Of a stretch of 64,000 nucleotides of DNA, positions 34,921 through 42,191 are shown piece by piece. The position numbers were made by a program, and so were the translations under genes. Every line of letters begins with the position of its first letter. The first letter of the stretch is position 1. Below the pieces are notes generated by a model, which saw only the letters and a list, made by a program, of their open reading frames with translations, was not told the DNA's origin and made no database searches. This DNA comes from Planctomycetota bacterium (GTDB taxonomy: Bacteria; Planctomycetota; Brocadiia; JAADGH01), in NCBI GenBank assembly GCA_013152475.1, contig JAADGH010000223.1:1-64000 (forward strand), read 5' to 3'.

Positions 34921-35502
34921 ATGCTGAAAAGACTTAGCCGGATTCCTGCCTTCGCCGTGCTATGCGTGAGCGTGAGCGGGTGTGCGATGTGGTTCGCGCA
35001 GTCGTGGGACAGCGGGACGAACGGCCCGGCTGGTCGGTTCAAAGAACTGCAAGCGATCCTGCCCGAGGGGGTCTTGGGGACATACAAGAACGTGGAGGTC
35101 CTTCCGTTTGCCGAGCAGATTCCGCATCTTGCCCCATCGCCCGTGGTGACATCGGTGGCCCATGAGATCGCCGCAGCCATCGAGGAAACGAAGCTGTTTC
35201 TGGTGGTGACGACGGTGGCGAATCAGCCGCCCCAGGGGACGCTGGTCATCCAGGGCGAGATCGTCTACTACGATCCCGGGGAGGTGAACGAGCGTGTTCT
35301 TGGGATAAGCGGGGAGTGTGAGCTGATTGCGCGCGTTTCCTTGATCGACAAGGAGACGGGGAACATCATTGGGAAGGTCGATGCCCGGGGAATCGTGAAG
35401 ACCACGTTCAACGAGGCCGAGACCGTGAGCCAGGGGGTGGCCAAGGGCGTGGCGAAATGGATCAAAGAAAACCATCCGCTGGCCAAAGAGGACAACAAGT
35501 AA
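34921..35502 (+). CDS. Outer-membrane-type lipoprotein, DUF4410-like
   Basis: 193 residues. It has a lipoprotein signal peptide with lipobox VSVSGC (about residues 17-22). The body contains GTYKNVEVLPFAEQIPHLAP, then VVTTVANQPPQGTLVIQGEI and FNEAETVSQGVAKGVAKWI. The pattern of a predicted fold with a repeated-strand core and a C-terminal amphipathic helix resembles DUF4410 or YajG/CsgG-related lipoproteins; this is from memory. GGGAGAGAGA precedes the ATG. It leads an operon with the STAS and PilZ-HATPase genes (20 bases before STAS), so it may be part of, or controlled by, the same signalling system. Confidence 0.82.
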   Translation: MLKRLSRIPAFAVLCVSVSGCAMWFAQSWDSGTNGPAGRFKELQAILPEGVLGTYKNVEVLPFAEQIPHLAPSPVVTSVAHEIAAAIEETKLFLVVTTVANQPPQGTLVIQGEIVYYDPGEVNERVLGISGECELIARVSLIDKETGNIIGKVDARGIVKTTFNEAETVSQGVAKGVAKWIKENHPLAKEDNK

Positions 35503-35522
35503 ACGGGTGAATGTCTTAAGCC

Positions 35523-35876
35523 ATGAGCGCAAATGTAACCGTTAGCGTCAGAGAAATTCAATCTCCCCCGGCCTTGATCTTTGAGATCACCGGCACGATG
35601 GACTCCTCGAAAGACCTGGAGTACATCGCAGGCGTGATCGAGTCCAGCGACAAAGAGCTTTTTCTTCTCTCGATGTCCGGCGTCGATTACATCAACAGCG
35701 CAGGTGTGGGCGAGATCATCTCGATCAGCCACTCCGTAAAAGAGGCGGGAAAGAAGCTGTGCTTCGCGGGAATGCACCCCTACGTTCGTGGTGTCTTCGA
35801 GTTGCTTGGCGGACATTACTTTGTGCCTGTGTATGATTCGGAAGCCGAAGCCCTGGCCGCGCAGGGGCAGCAGTAA
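35523..35876 (+). CDS. STAS-domain anti-anti-sigma factor
   Basis: 117 residues, one STAS domain. These small proteins bind HATPase-type anti-sigma kinases and are switched off by phosphorylation on serine. The phosphorylatable serine lies in the conserved DYINSAGVGEII segment, near residue 60. The rest (FEITGTMDSSKDLEYIAGVI, VFELLGGHYFVPVYDS) fits the fold. The next gene, 33 bases on, encodes a HATPase domain, its expected partner. No sigma factor or PP2C phosphatase gene is close by, so the target is unknown. Confidence 0.92.
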   Translation: MSANVTVSVREIQSPPALIFEITGTMDSSKDLEYIAGVIESSDKELFLLSMSGVDYINSAGVGEIISISHSVKEAGKKLCFAGMHPYVRGVFELLGGHYFVPVYDSEAEALAAQGQQ

Positions 35877-35909
35877 TCGGTGGGTTTGTCTTGACGGAGA
35901 AGTGCGCAC

Positions 35910-36749
35910 ATGCTGCCAAGAAGTAAGGCATTGCGTCGGCTTCGATGCAGCGCAGATTTGCTTGTCTCGCTGGAAGACGGCCGTTCCTTCAATGGCATCG
36001 TGCGAGATGTCAGCACCACGGGGCTTTGCGGCTTTCTGAGTTCTTCCGATCTCGACATCACCCCTCCCGGGGCGAGAATGCAGGTCACGGCCAGCGGCGC
36101 CGAAGGCAGCATCGGCCCCATCGAGGCCGAGACCGTCGCCTCGGAGCCTTCCTTCCTCAGCGGATACGACCTCGTCTTCATGTGTAAGTTCCGATCTCTT
36201 AAGGACAGAGACCGCGAGTCCGTCGAGAAATTCATCAAGGACAACCGCCTCGACCCCGCCTCCGAGCGCCCTGCGGAGATGGAGTCCGAGCCGCTTGCCC
36301 TCCCGGATATACAAAACGCGGATGTCGTGCAGTTCACCTTCCCCGCTCGATTTGCCTATGTGGCCCACTTCCGCGACGCCTGCGAAAAGCTGGCCGAGGA
36401 GGCCGGGTTCGAGGAGTTCGACTGCCACATGATCAAAATCGTGGCGGACGAAATCTTCAGCAACGCCCTGCATCACGGCTCCGACTCCTACGGCGCCTCG
36501 CGAATCCACGCGCGCGTGCTCGTCGGTCCCGATGCCGTCGCGCTCTGCGTGCGGGACCACTGCGGCAGGCCCTTCGACTATCAGAAGTACCGGAAGACGC
36601 CCGAAGAGGGTGAGGCCCCCGCTCAGGGCTCGGGGCTGAACCTGGTCCACCGGATCGTGGACGACTGGACGGTGAAGATCGAGCCCGGAAAATTCACGGA
36701 GGTCTGCGCCCTCAAACGAAAGGCCCACCACCCCACGCACACGCGATAG
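35910..36749 (+). CDS. PilZ domain fused to an RsbW/SpoIIAB-type HATPase
   Basis: 279 residues in two parts. Residues about 1-110 look like PilZ, a c-di-GMP sensor: an arginine-rich start (ALRRLRC) and the D-x-S-x-x-G-type motif in VRDVSTTGLCGF, ending with KFRSLKDRDRESVEKFI. The RxxxR half of the ligand motif is imperfect. Residues about 132-270 form a GHKL ATPase of the anti-sigma type: N-box VADEIFSNALHHG, D-x-G box VRDHCGRPFDY and G2 box GSGLNLVHRIVDDW. It follows the STAS gene in the same operon. Inference: c-di-GMP may control the anti-sigma switch. Confidence 0.85.
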   Translation: MLPRSKALRRLRCSADLLVSLEDGRSFNGIVRDVSTTGLCGFLSSSDLDITPPGARMQVTASGAEGSIGPIEAETVASEPSFLSGYDLVFMCKFRSLKDRDRESVEKFIKDNRLDPASERPAEMESEPLALPDIQNADVVQFTFPARFAYVAHFRDACEKLAEEAGFEEFDCHMIKIVADEIFSNALHHGSDSYGASRIHARVLVGPDAVALCVRDHCGRPFDYQKYRKTPEEGEAPAQGSGLNLVHRIVDDWTVKIEPGKFTEVCALKRKAHHPTHTR

Positions 36750-36761
36750 CGCACCCCTGCC

Positions 36762-37295
36762 TTATTCGACGTCGATATCCTCCGCCAGCACGATGTAGAT
36801 GTTGTCGCCCCTGCCGTAGATGTTCTCCTGGACCTTGATAATGCCGTAGATTATGATGGTCGTATAGGGGCGGATGCGATTCAGCTTCGCGATGAGCTTC
36901 GGCTTGCTCTTCGCCACGTAGGCCGTTCGATTCCCGGTGAACGAGAAGTTGATATAATTTGCGTCCGTGATCCCCAGTCTCTCCGCCGGGGCGAAAAAGT
37001 GCCCGATCCCGGTATAGCGGACGGTGAGCCTGACCTTGTGGTTGTGATACTTCTTCTTCTCGAAGCGAACCTTCTCCCAGCTCACAGCTTCGTAGGCGTC
37101 ACGTGGCGAAGGCGCGCCGGCCGTGGGGGACGGGGCCGCGGCCTGGCCCAGTTTCGTCCCGCAGTACGGACAAAAATTCCACCGTGCCGACTCGATCTTC
37201 TCCCCGCACTTGCTGCAGGTCCCCGCGGCAAGGACGATGCCCGCCACGAGAAACACCGCGATGACACATACGATCCAGCGCATCACGTTCCGCAT
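36762..37295 (-). CDS. Zinc-ribbon protein with a signal or anchor segment
   Basis: 177 residues from the ATG at 37295, which has AAGGAG at good distance; the ribosome-binding site overlaps the upstream stop. A hydrophobic segment (WIVCVIAVFLVAGIVLAAG) is followed by a zinc ribbon (CSKCGEKIESARWNFCPYCG, C-x2-C...C-x2-C). The C-terminal part (VRLTVRYTGIGHFFAPAERL to IKVQENIYGRGDNIYIVLAE) looks like a small beta-barrel or OB-like domain. Function unknown. It is the last gene of the minus-strand operon. Confidence 0.8.
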   Translation of the reverse strand: MRNVMRWIVCVIAVFLVAGIVLAAGTCSKCGEKIESARWNFCPYCGTKLGQAAAPSPTAGAPSPRDAYEAVSWEKVRFEKKKYHNHKVRLTVRYTGIGHFFAPAERLGITDANYINFSFTGNRTAYVAKSKPKLIAKLNRIRPYTTIIIYGIIKVQENIYGRGDNIYIVLAEDIDVE

Positions 37296-37299
37296 CGCA

Positions 37300-37869
37300 C
37301 TACTCCTTCTTCGCTCGGACAGGCACCATGTCCCCGCCCAGCGGTGTGGGCGTCTGGACCACCAGGGTAACAAACGGTTTCTCCCCCGTGTTGATCAAAC
37401 TGTGAACCACGTTTCGAGGAATGGCAAAAATACTTCCGGGCTTGGCCACGTATCGGTCCTCGCCGATGATCATGATGCCATGGCCCTTGATGACGTAAAC
37501 CGTCTCGTCATGCGACTGATAATACCGCGGCTTTATGTCCCCGTTGTACTGATTCACCAGCACGCGCGCGCTGCCGAACTTGCTCAGCATCAGCCGCAGC
37601 GCCTCGTCGTCCTTTCCGATGGCGCGCGCCTTCAGGACGGTGTCCGCCAGGTAGCAAACCGGCTTGTCTTCCGGGAGGAACTTGATCGGGATGATGTCCT
37701 CCAGCACAATCTCCGGTGCCTTTTTCGGTTGTGCATGGGGAGCAGCCGGTTCCGGCTGAACAGCCAGTTCCGCCGCGTCCTCCACCGTCTCCAGCTTCGC
37801 ACAGCCGATATTCAGCAGCGCCAGGACCAGAACAGGAATTCCAATGTGCCGCCTCAAGCAACGTGCCAA
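37300..37869 (-). CDS. Cupin-domain lipoprotein
   Basis: 189 residues, TTG start with a strong GAGGAGGT ribosome-binding site. The lipobox is in LALLNIGC (Cys near 23). A cupin fold occupies about 85-185: the first metal motif is HDETVYVIKGHGIMIIGEDR, the second PGSIFAIPRNVVHSLINTG. It would be attached to the cell envelope facing the periplasm. The ligand is unknown. It overlaps a possible small secreted-protein gene upstream and is 4 bases from the zinc-ribbon gene. Confidence 0.82.
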   Translation of the reverse strand: MARCLRRHIGIPVLVLALLNIGCAKLETVEDAAELAVQPEPAAPHAQPKKAPEIVLEDIIPIKFLPEDKPVCYLADTVLKARAIGKDDEALRLMLSKFGSARVLVNQYNGDIKPRYYQSHDETVYVIKGHGIMIIGEDRYVAKPGSIFAIPRNVVHSLINTGEKPFVTLVVQTPTPLGGDMVPVRAKKE

Positions 37870-38090
37870 TGGTGTACCTCCTCAAACTCATTGTCTATGG
37901 AAACTGTGGCGCATTCTCCAGAAGCCGGTAGCTCTTCGTGCACTGCCAGCTCTGCGCCTCCGCGCAGCAGCTCCTGGGCCTTCGCGACAGGACCCTCCGG
38001 ACCTTTCTGGCCCCAGACCAGACCCCCGGAACATAGAACCGCGCTCGTCACGAGCGCCGCACGCACAAGTTTTCTCTTCAGGTTACTCAA
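37854..38090 (-). CDS. Possible small secreted protein
   Basis: A 78-codon frame from TTG 38090 (inside the last codons of the acyltransferase gene) to 37854. It begins with a plausible Sec signal (NLKRKLVRAALVTSAVLCSG, then GLVWG) and the mature part is KAQELLRGGAELAVHEELPA to EEVHHWHVA. It fills what would otherwise be a gap of about 210 bases in a tightly packed operon, but has no recognised relatives and no clear ribosome-binding site. It may be only leader sequence for the cupin gene. Confidence 0.3.
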   Translation of the reverse strand: MSNLKRKLVRAALVTSAVLCSGGLVWGQKGPEGPVAKAQELLRGGAELAVHEELPASGECATVSIDNEFEEVHHWHVA

Positions 38091-39444
38091 GGAGAAGCTC
38101 AGGTTCGGCAAGGGCATCCTTGATCTTCTTCAGAAAAGTCGCCGCCTGCGCGCCGTCGATCGTTCGATGGTCGCCCGACAGGGTGACGGTCATCATCGAC
38201 CGGACCTGAATCCCCCCATGGATCACCACCGGCTTCTCCGCAATCCGCCCGATGCCGAGGATCGCGCTCTCGCCGGGGTTGATGATCGGGACAAAGGCAT
38301 CCACGTCGAACATGCCCAGGTTCGATATCGTCAGGCATCCCCCCTCAAACTCGTCTGGGTTCAGCTTCTTGCCCCGGGCCCGTTTCACGAGATCGGCGCT
38401 CTCTACGGCGATCTGTGCCAGCGTTTTCATCTGCACGCACTTTACCACCGGCACGATCAGACCGCCGTCCAGCGACACGGCCAGGCCGATGTTGACATCG
38501 GCGCGGCGAAGGATGGCATCGCCCAGCCAGGCGCTGTTCATCCCCGGCACGTCCTCGAATGCAAGCACACAGGCCCGCATCAGGATGTCGTTGAAGGAGA
38601 TCCGCACCTCCCCCTCGTCGTTCAGCTTCTTCCGGAATGGTATGACCTTGGTCATGTCCATGTCCATCATCAGGTAGAAGTGTGGCACCTCGCGGAAGCT
38701 GTAGGACAGGCGATCCGCGATCACCCTGCGCATGGCCGTCAGCTCGATGCGCTCCCCTCGCGCGGGGACGGCCCTGGCCACGTCTTCCTTCATAATTCTG
38801 TCGCTCGTCCCGCTGCCCTTCACCTTCAGGATGTCCACGCCCCGCCGGAAGGCGATCTCTCTGGCCGTCGGTGTGATGCGCACGGCCGCCGTTCGTTCCA
38901 GGTAGGCTTCGACATCGCGCTCGATGATCCGTCCGTTCGGTCCGCTGCCCGTCAGGCACTCCAGGGCCACCCTCTCTTCCTTCGACCGCCTCTTCGCACG
39001 GGGCGAGGCGAAGACCCGCTCCGGCATCAGCGCCACTGCCGGGGCCGGTGCGGGAGACGGCGCCGTGGGAGCAAGCGCCGGTGGTGGCGGGGGCGCCGCC
39101 CCGGGTGTCGGAGCGCTCCGTGGCGCCGAAGGAGCCGCCTTCGGTCTGGGCGCTTCCTCCGCCGGGGCCGGGGGCGGCGCGGCAATGTCGTCCGGGATCT
39201 CATCGCCGGGGTCGCCGAGCACCGCAATCACATGGTTCACCGGCACCTCCACACCTTCTTCCGCAAATATCTTGAGGAGTGTGCCTTCCCAGTACGACTC
39301 CACCTCGAGTGTCGCCTTGTCCGTCGTAATCTCGAGGAGGACATCTCCCTTGGCGACCTTATCGCCTTCTGTCTTGACCCATTTTTCGACCGTGGCCTTT
39401 TCCATCGTCTGCCCAAGCTTGGGCATGGTGACTTTCGAGATCAT
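38083..39444 (-). CDS. Dihydrolipoamide acyltransferase (E2 of a 2-oxo acid dehydrogenase complex)
   Basis: Transfers acyl groups from lipoyl-lysine to CoA in a pyruvate- or branched-chain-type dehydrogenase complex. Residues 1-78 are a lipoyl domain with the modified lysine in EITTDKATLEV. A Pro/Ala linker follows (about 85-140). Two peripheral-subunit-binding-like domains come next: FASPRAKRRSKEERVALECL with GSGPNGRIIERDV, and ITPTAREIAFRRGVDILKVK with GTSDRIMKEDV. The catalytic domain ends with SGDHRTIDGAQAATFL, the active-site histidine block. No E1 or E3 gene is in the window, so the substrate cannot be set. It lies between nnrD and the cupin gene. Confidence 0.92.
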   Translation of the reverse strand: MISKVTMPKLGQTMEKATVEKWVKTEGDKVAKGDVLLEITTDKATLEVESYWEGTLLKIFAEEGVEVPVNHVIAVLGDPGDEIPDDIAAPPPAPAEEAPRPKAAPSAPRSAPTPGAAPPPPPALAPTAPSPAPAPAVALMPERVFASPRAKRRSKEERVALECLTGSGPNGRIIERDVEAYLERTAAVRITPTAREIAFRRGVDILKVKGSGTSDRIMKEDVARAVPARGERIELTAMRRVIADRLSYSFREVPHFYLMMDMDMTKVIPFRKKLNDEGEVRISFNDILMRACVLAFEDVPGMNSAWLGDAILRRADVNIGLAVSLDGGLIVPVVKCVQMKTLAQIAVESADLVKRARGKKLNPDEFEGGCLTISNLGMFDVDAFVPIINPGESAILGIGRIAEKPVVIHGGIQVRSMMTVTLSGDHRTIDGAQAATFLKKIKDALAEPELLLE

Positions 39445-39477
39445 ATTCCGACGACCTCCTGGCTTCTCTTGTCCTTG

Positions 39478-40383
39478 TTACGAAATGGCCCCGTTATCCC
39501 TGGCATTGAACCGAAACTCCGTCCGCACCAACTCCTGAAAGGCCCCGGGCAGGGCTTCGACGATATCCGTTGCGATCATGGAGATCTGCCCGAGTTTCTT
39601 GGCGGCCAGGTCGCCCGCCAGGCCGTGGGCGTACACGCCGAGGGCGGACGCCTCGAAGGTGTCCAGGCCCTGGGCGATCAGCGCGGCGATCATGCCCGTG
39701 AGCACGTCGCCGGCGCCGCCGGTCGCCATGCCCGGGTTGCCGGTGGGGTTGACGAACATCCGGTCGCCGTCGGTGACGATGGTCTCGTGGCCCTTTAGGA
39801 CAACGATCGTGTCGTACCGCTCGGCAAAGACCATTGCCGTCTTGACCCGGTTGCTCTGGACCTCCGCAGTGGACTTGAAGCCCATCAGACGGGCCATCTC
39901 CCGCGGATGCGGCGTGACCACGATCCGCTTGTCCCGCCCGTCGATCGCATAGAGGTCGTTCGCCACGTTGTTGATGCCGTCGGCGTCCAGAACGATGGGG
40001 GCCTCGATCTGTTGAAGGAGCGAGACGATCGCACGCTTTGTTTCGTCGTCGCGCGAGATGCCCGGCCCGATCGCAGCGACATCGGCGCGCTTCGATGTAT
40101 TGACCAGCATGGGGGCCGCCGCCTCGGCAAGCGCGCCGTTTTTTGTTGCCGGCAGAGGCTGCACCAGGCAGCAGGGAAGCTGCGGGGCAAGGATGCGCGC
40201 GCTCCGGGTGGGGGACCCCAGGATCACCAAGCCTGCGCCGCATCGCAAGGCCCCCTGGCAGCAAAGGTAGGCTGCACCGTTCATCGTGCGCGACCCGGCG
40301 ACGACCTGCACCGTGCCGTAGGTGCCTTTATGGCTGTCCGGCTCACGAGTGGCGAGCTTGGGGAGTTTTTTTACGAGTCGCAT
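39478..40383 (-). CDS. nnrD: ADP-dependent NAD(P)H-hydrate dehydratase
   Basis: Repairs hydrated NADH/NADPH. 301 residues, the single-domain (YjeF C-terminal, ribokinase-like) form without the epimerase part. Conserved blocks are YGTVQVVAGSRTMNGAAYLC near the N-terminus, PIVLDADGINNVA, VVTPHPREMARLMG and the NPGMATGGAGDVLTGMIAA substrate/ATP motif. It overlaps larB by 41 bases, so translation is probably coupled. The epimerase partner NnrE is not in the window. Confidence 0.93.
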   Translation of the reverse strand: MRLVKKLPKLATREPDSHKGTYGTVQVVAGSRTMNGAAYLCCQGALRCGAGLVILGSPTRSARILAPQLPCCLVQPLPATKNGALAEAAAPMLVNTSKRADVAAIGPGISRDDETKRAIVSLLQQIEAPIVLDADGINNVANDLYAIDGRDKRIVVTPHPREMARLMGFKSTAEVQSNRVKTAMVFAERYDTIVVLKGHETIVTDGDRMFVNPTGNPGMATGGAGDVLTGMIAALIAQGLDTFEASALGVYAHGLAGDLAAKKLGQISMIATDIVEALPGAFQELVRTEFRFNARDNGAIS

Positions 40384-41161
40384 CGCGCACGGTCTCCTTT
40401 TTCGTCCGCACGGTTCCGGTCTGGTTGATCAGGGACGCCACGTAACCCGCCCCGAACCCGTTGTCAATGTTCACCACGCACACATTGGCCGAGCAGCTAT
40501 TCAGCATACCCAGCAGCGCGGCGATGCCGCCGAAGCTCGCGCCGTATCCCACGCTCGTGGGCACGGCAATCACCGGTCGGTCCACCAGGCCGCCGACAAC
40601 GCTGGCCAGCGCCCCCTCCATGCCGGCGGCGACAACGAGGACGTTCGCCTTGGCCAGGTCGCTGTGGCTGCTGAGCAGCCGGTGGATCCCGGCCACACCG
40701 GCGTCGTACAACGTCTCCACCCGATTTCCCATCGCCTCGGCGGTCACGCGGGCCTCCTCGGCCACAGGAATATCGGACGTGCCGGCCGTGATGACCAGGA
40801 TCAGGCCGCCGGATACCTTCGGCGGCTGCTTTTGGATCACGATCATCCGGGCCATCTTATTATAGTGGGCCTCCGGGTGTTTTTCAAGCACCGCGTCGAA
40901 GACCTCTGGCGCGGCGCGCGTGGCGAGAGCGCGTCCGCCGCCTTTCACAATCACGTCGAGAATGTTGAGGATCTGCTCGGTCGTCTTTCCCTGGCAGAGT
41001 ACGACCTCCGGGAAGCCGCAGCGCAGCTCGCGGTGCAGGTCCACCCGCGCGTGGCCGAGGTCCTGGAACGGCAGCAACCGGAGCCTTTCCATTGCCCCGC
41101 TCACGGACAGCGTGCCCGTCTTTACGGCGGCGAGGATTTTCTTGAGATCAGTCTTGTTCAT
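40343..41161 (-). CDS. larB: Nickel-pincer cofactor biosynthesis carboxylase LarB
   Basis: LarB carboxylates and hydrolyses nicotinate adenine dinucleotide in making the nickel pincer cofactor of lactate racemase and related enzymes. 272 residues from ATG 41161, which has AGGAGC upstream. The C-terminal half is PurE-like: LVITAGTSDIPVAEEA, GVAGIHRLL, VVAAGMEGALASVVGGL and VPTSVGYGASFGGIAALLGM. LarA, LarC and LarE are not in the window, so the pathway may be elsewhere or partial. It overlaps tsaD by 14 bases and nnrD by 41. Confidence 0.93.
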   Translation of the reverse strand: MNKTDLKKILAAVKTGTLSVSGAMERLRLLPFQDLGHARVDLHRELRCGFPEVVLCQGKTTEQILNILDVIVKGGGRALATRAAPEVFDAVLEKHPEAHYNKMARMIVIQKQPPKVSGGLILVITAGTSDIPVAEEARVTAEAMGNRVETLYDAGVAGIHRLLSSHSDLAKANVLVVAAGMEGALASVVGGLVDRPVIAVPTSVGYGASFGGIAALLGMLNSCSANVCVVNIDNGFGAGYVASLINQTGTVRTKKETVRDATRKKTPQARHS

Positions 41162-42182
41162 AGGGCGCTCCTGTCGGCGTGGCATCCACAAAGAGGTCCG
41201 ATGCCTGTCCCTTCTGGAGTTTGTGATAGGCCAGCCCTGCGACCATGGCGGCGTTGTCGGTGCACAGATTCATCGCGGGCAGGTAGAGGTCGAGATCGTT
41301 CTCGGCGCATGCCTTGGTCAGCCGCTCCCGCAGACGAGAGTTGGCGGCCACGCCGCCCCCGATGGCGATGCCTCCAACGCCTTCGCGCCGAGCGGCGAGC
41401 AGGGCCTTGTCGACCAGCACATCAACGACGGCCTCCTGGAAGCCCGCCGCGATGTCGGCCACTTCCTGCTGGGGCAGCGGCGGGCGTTCGGCCGTCCGCT
41501 TCACATCCTGGCCGAAACAGTGGTAGAGAACGGCGGTCTTCAGTCCGCTGAAACTGAAATCGAGGGAGCCCTTTTCAAGGTACGTCCTCGGGAAAGCGAT
41601 GCGGTCTGGATCGCCCGCCTTCGCAGCCGCGTCCACCCGGGGGCCGCCGAGGTAGCCCAGGCCGATGACACTGGCTACCTTGTCGAAGGCCTCGCCGGCG
41701 GCGTCGTCGAGGGTGGCGCCGAGGCGGGTATGATCGGTCTCGCTTCGGCTGAGCCAGAGGCTGGTGTGTCCGCCGGAGACCAAGAGACTGACCACGGGGT
41801 ATTCCAGGTCGGACCGGCTCATGTTGCAGGCGTAGAGATGGGCCTCGAGATGGTTCAGCGCGACGAAGGGCACATCCAGGACCCACGCGAGGGTCTTGGC
41901 GGCCGTAACACCGATCAAGAGCGCCCCGATCAGGCCGGGGCGATTGGCGACCGCAACGGCATCGATGTCGCGAAGCGTTGCGCCCGCCTCATGAAGGGCG
42001 CGGTCGAGAACGGGAATCAGGGACCGGATATGGGCGCGGCAGGCGATCTCGGGAACGATGCCGCCGAATTTGAGGTGGAGCTGCTCCTGGGAGGCAATGA
42101 CATTGGCCAGGACCGCGTCGCCGTCGTCCACGACGGCGGCGGCGGTTTCGTCACAGGAGGTTTCGATCCCGAGAATCTGCAT
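41148..42182 (-). CDS. tsaD: tRNA threonylcarbamoyladenosine transferase TsaD
   Basis: Catalytic subunit that attaches threonylcarbamoyl to A37 of ANN-decoding tRNAs. 344 residues, the normal length. It starts with GIETSCDETAAAVVDDG. Metal ligands are in the H-x3-H motif of ALNHLEAHLYA. SLLVSGGHTSLWL, GEAFDKVASVIGLGYLGGP, FSFSGLKTAVLY and IAIGGGVAANSRLRERL are all typical ASKHA motifs. It lies 9 bases after ctpA. TsaB, TsaC and TsaE are not in the window. Confidence 0.97.
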   Translation of the reverse strand: MQILGIETSCDETAAAVVDDGDAVLANVIASQEQLHLKFGGIVPEIACRAHIRSLIPVLDRALHEAGATLRDIDAVAVANRPGLIGALLIGVTAAKTLAWVLDVPFVALNHLEAHLYACNMSRSDLEYPVVSLLVSGGHTSLWLSRSETDHTRLGATLDDAAGEAFDKVASVIGLGYLGGPRVDAAAKAGDPDRIAFPRTYLEKGSLDFSFSGLKTAVLYHCFGQDVKRTAERPPLPQQEVADIAAGFQEAVVDVLVDKALLAARREGVGGIAIGGGVAANSRLRERLTKACAENDLDLYLPAMNLCTDNAAMVAGLAYHKLQKGQASDLFVDATPTGAPYEQD

Positions 42183-42191
42183 TGGCCAAGA

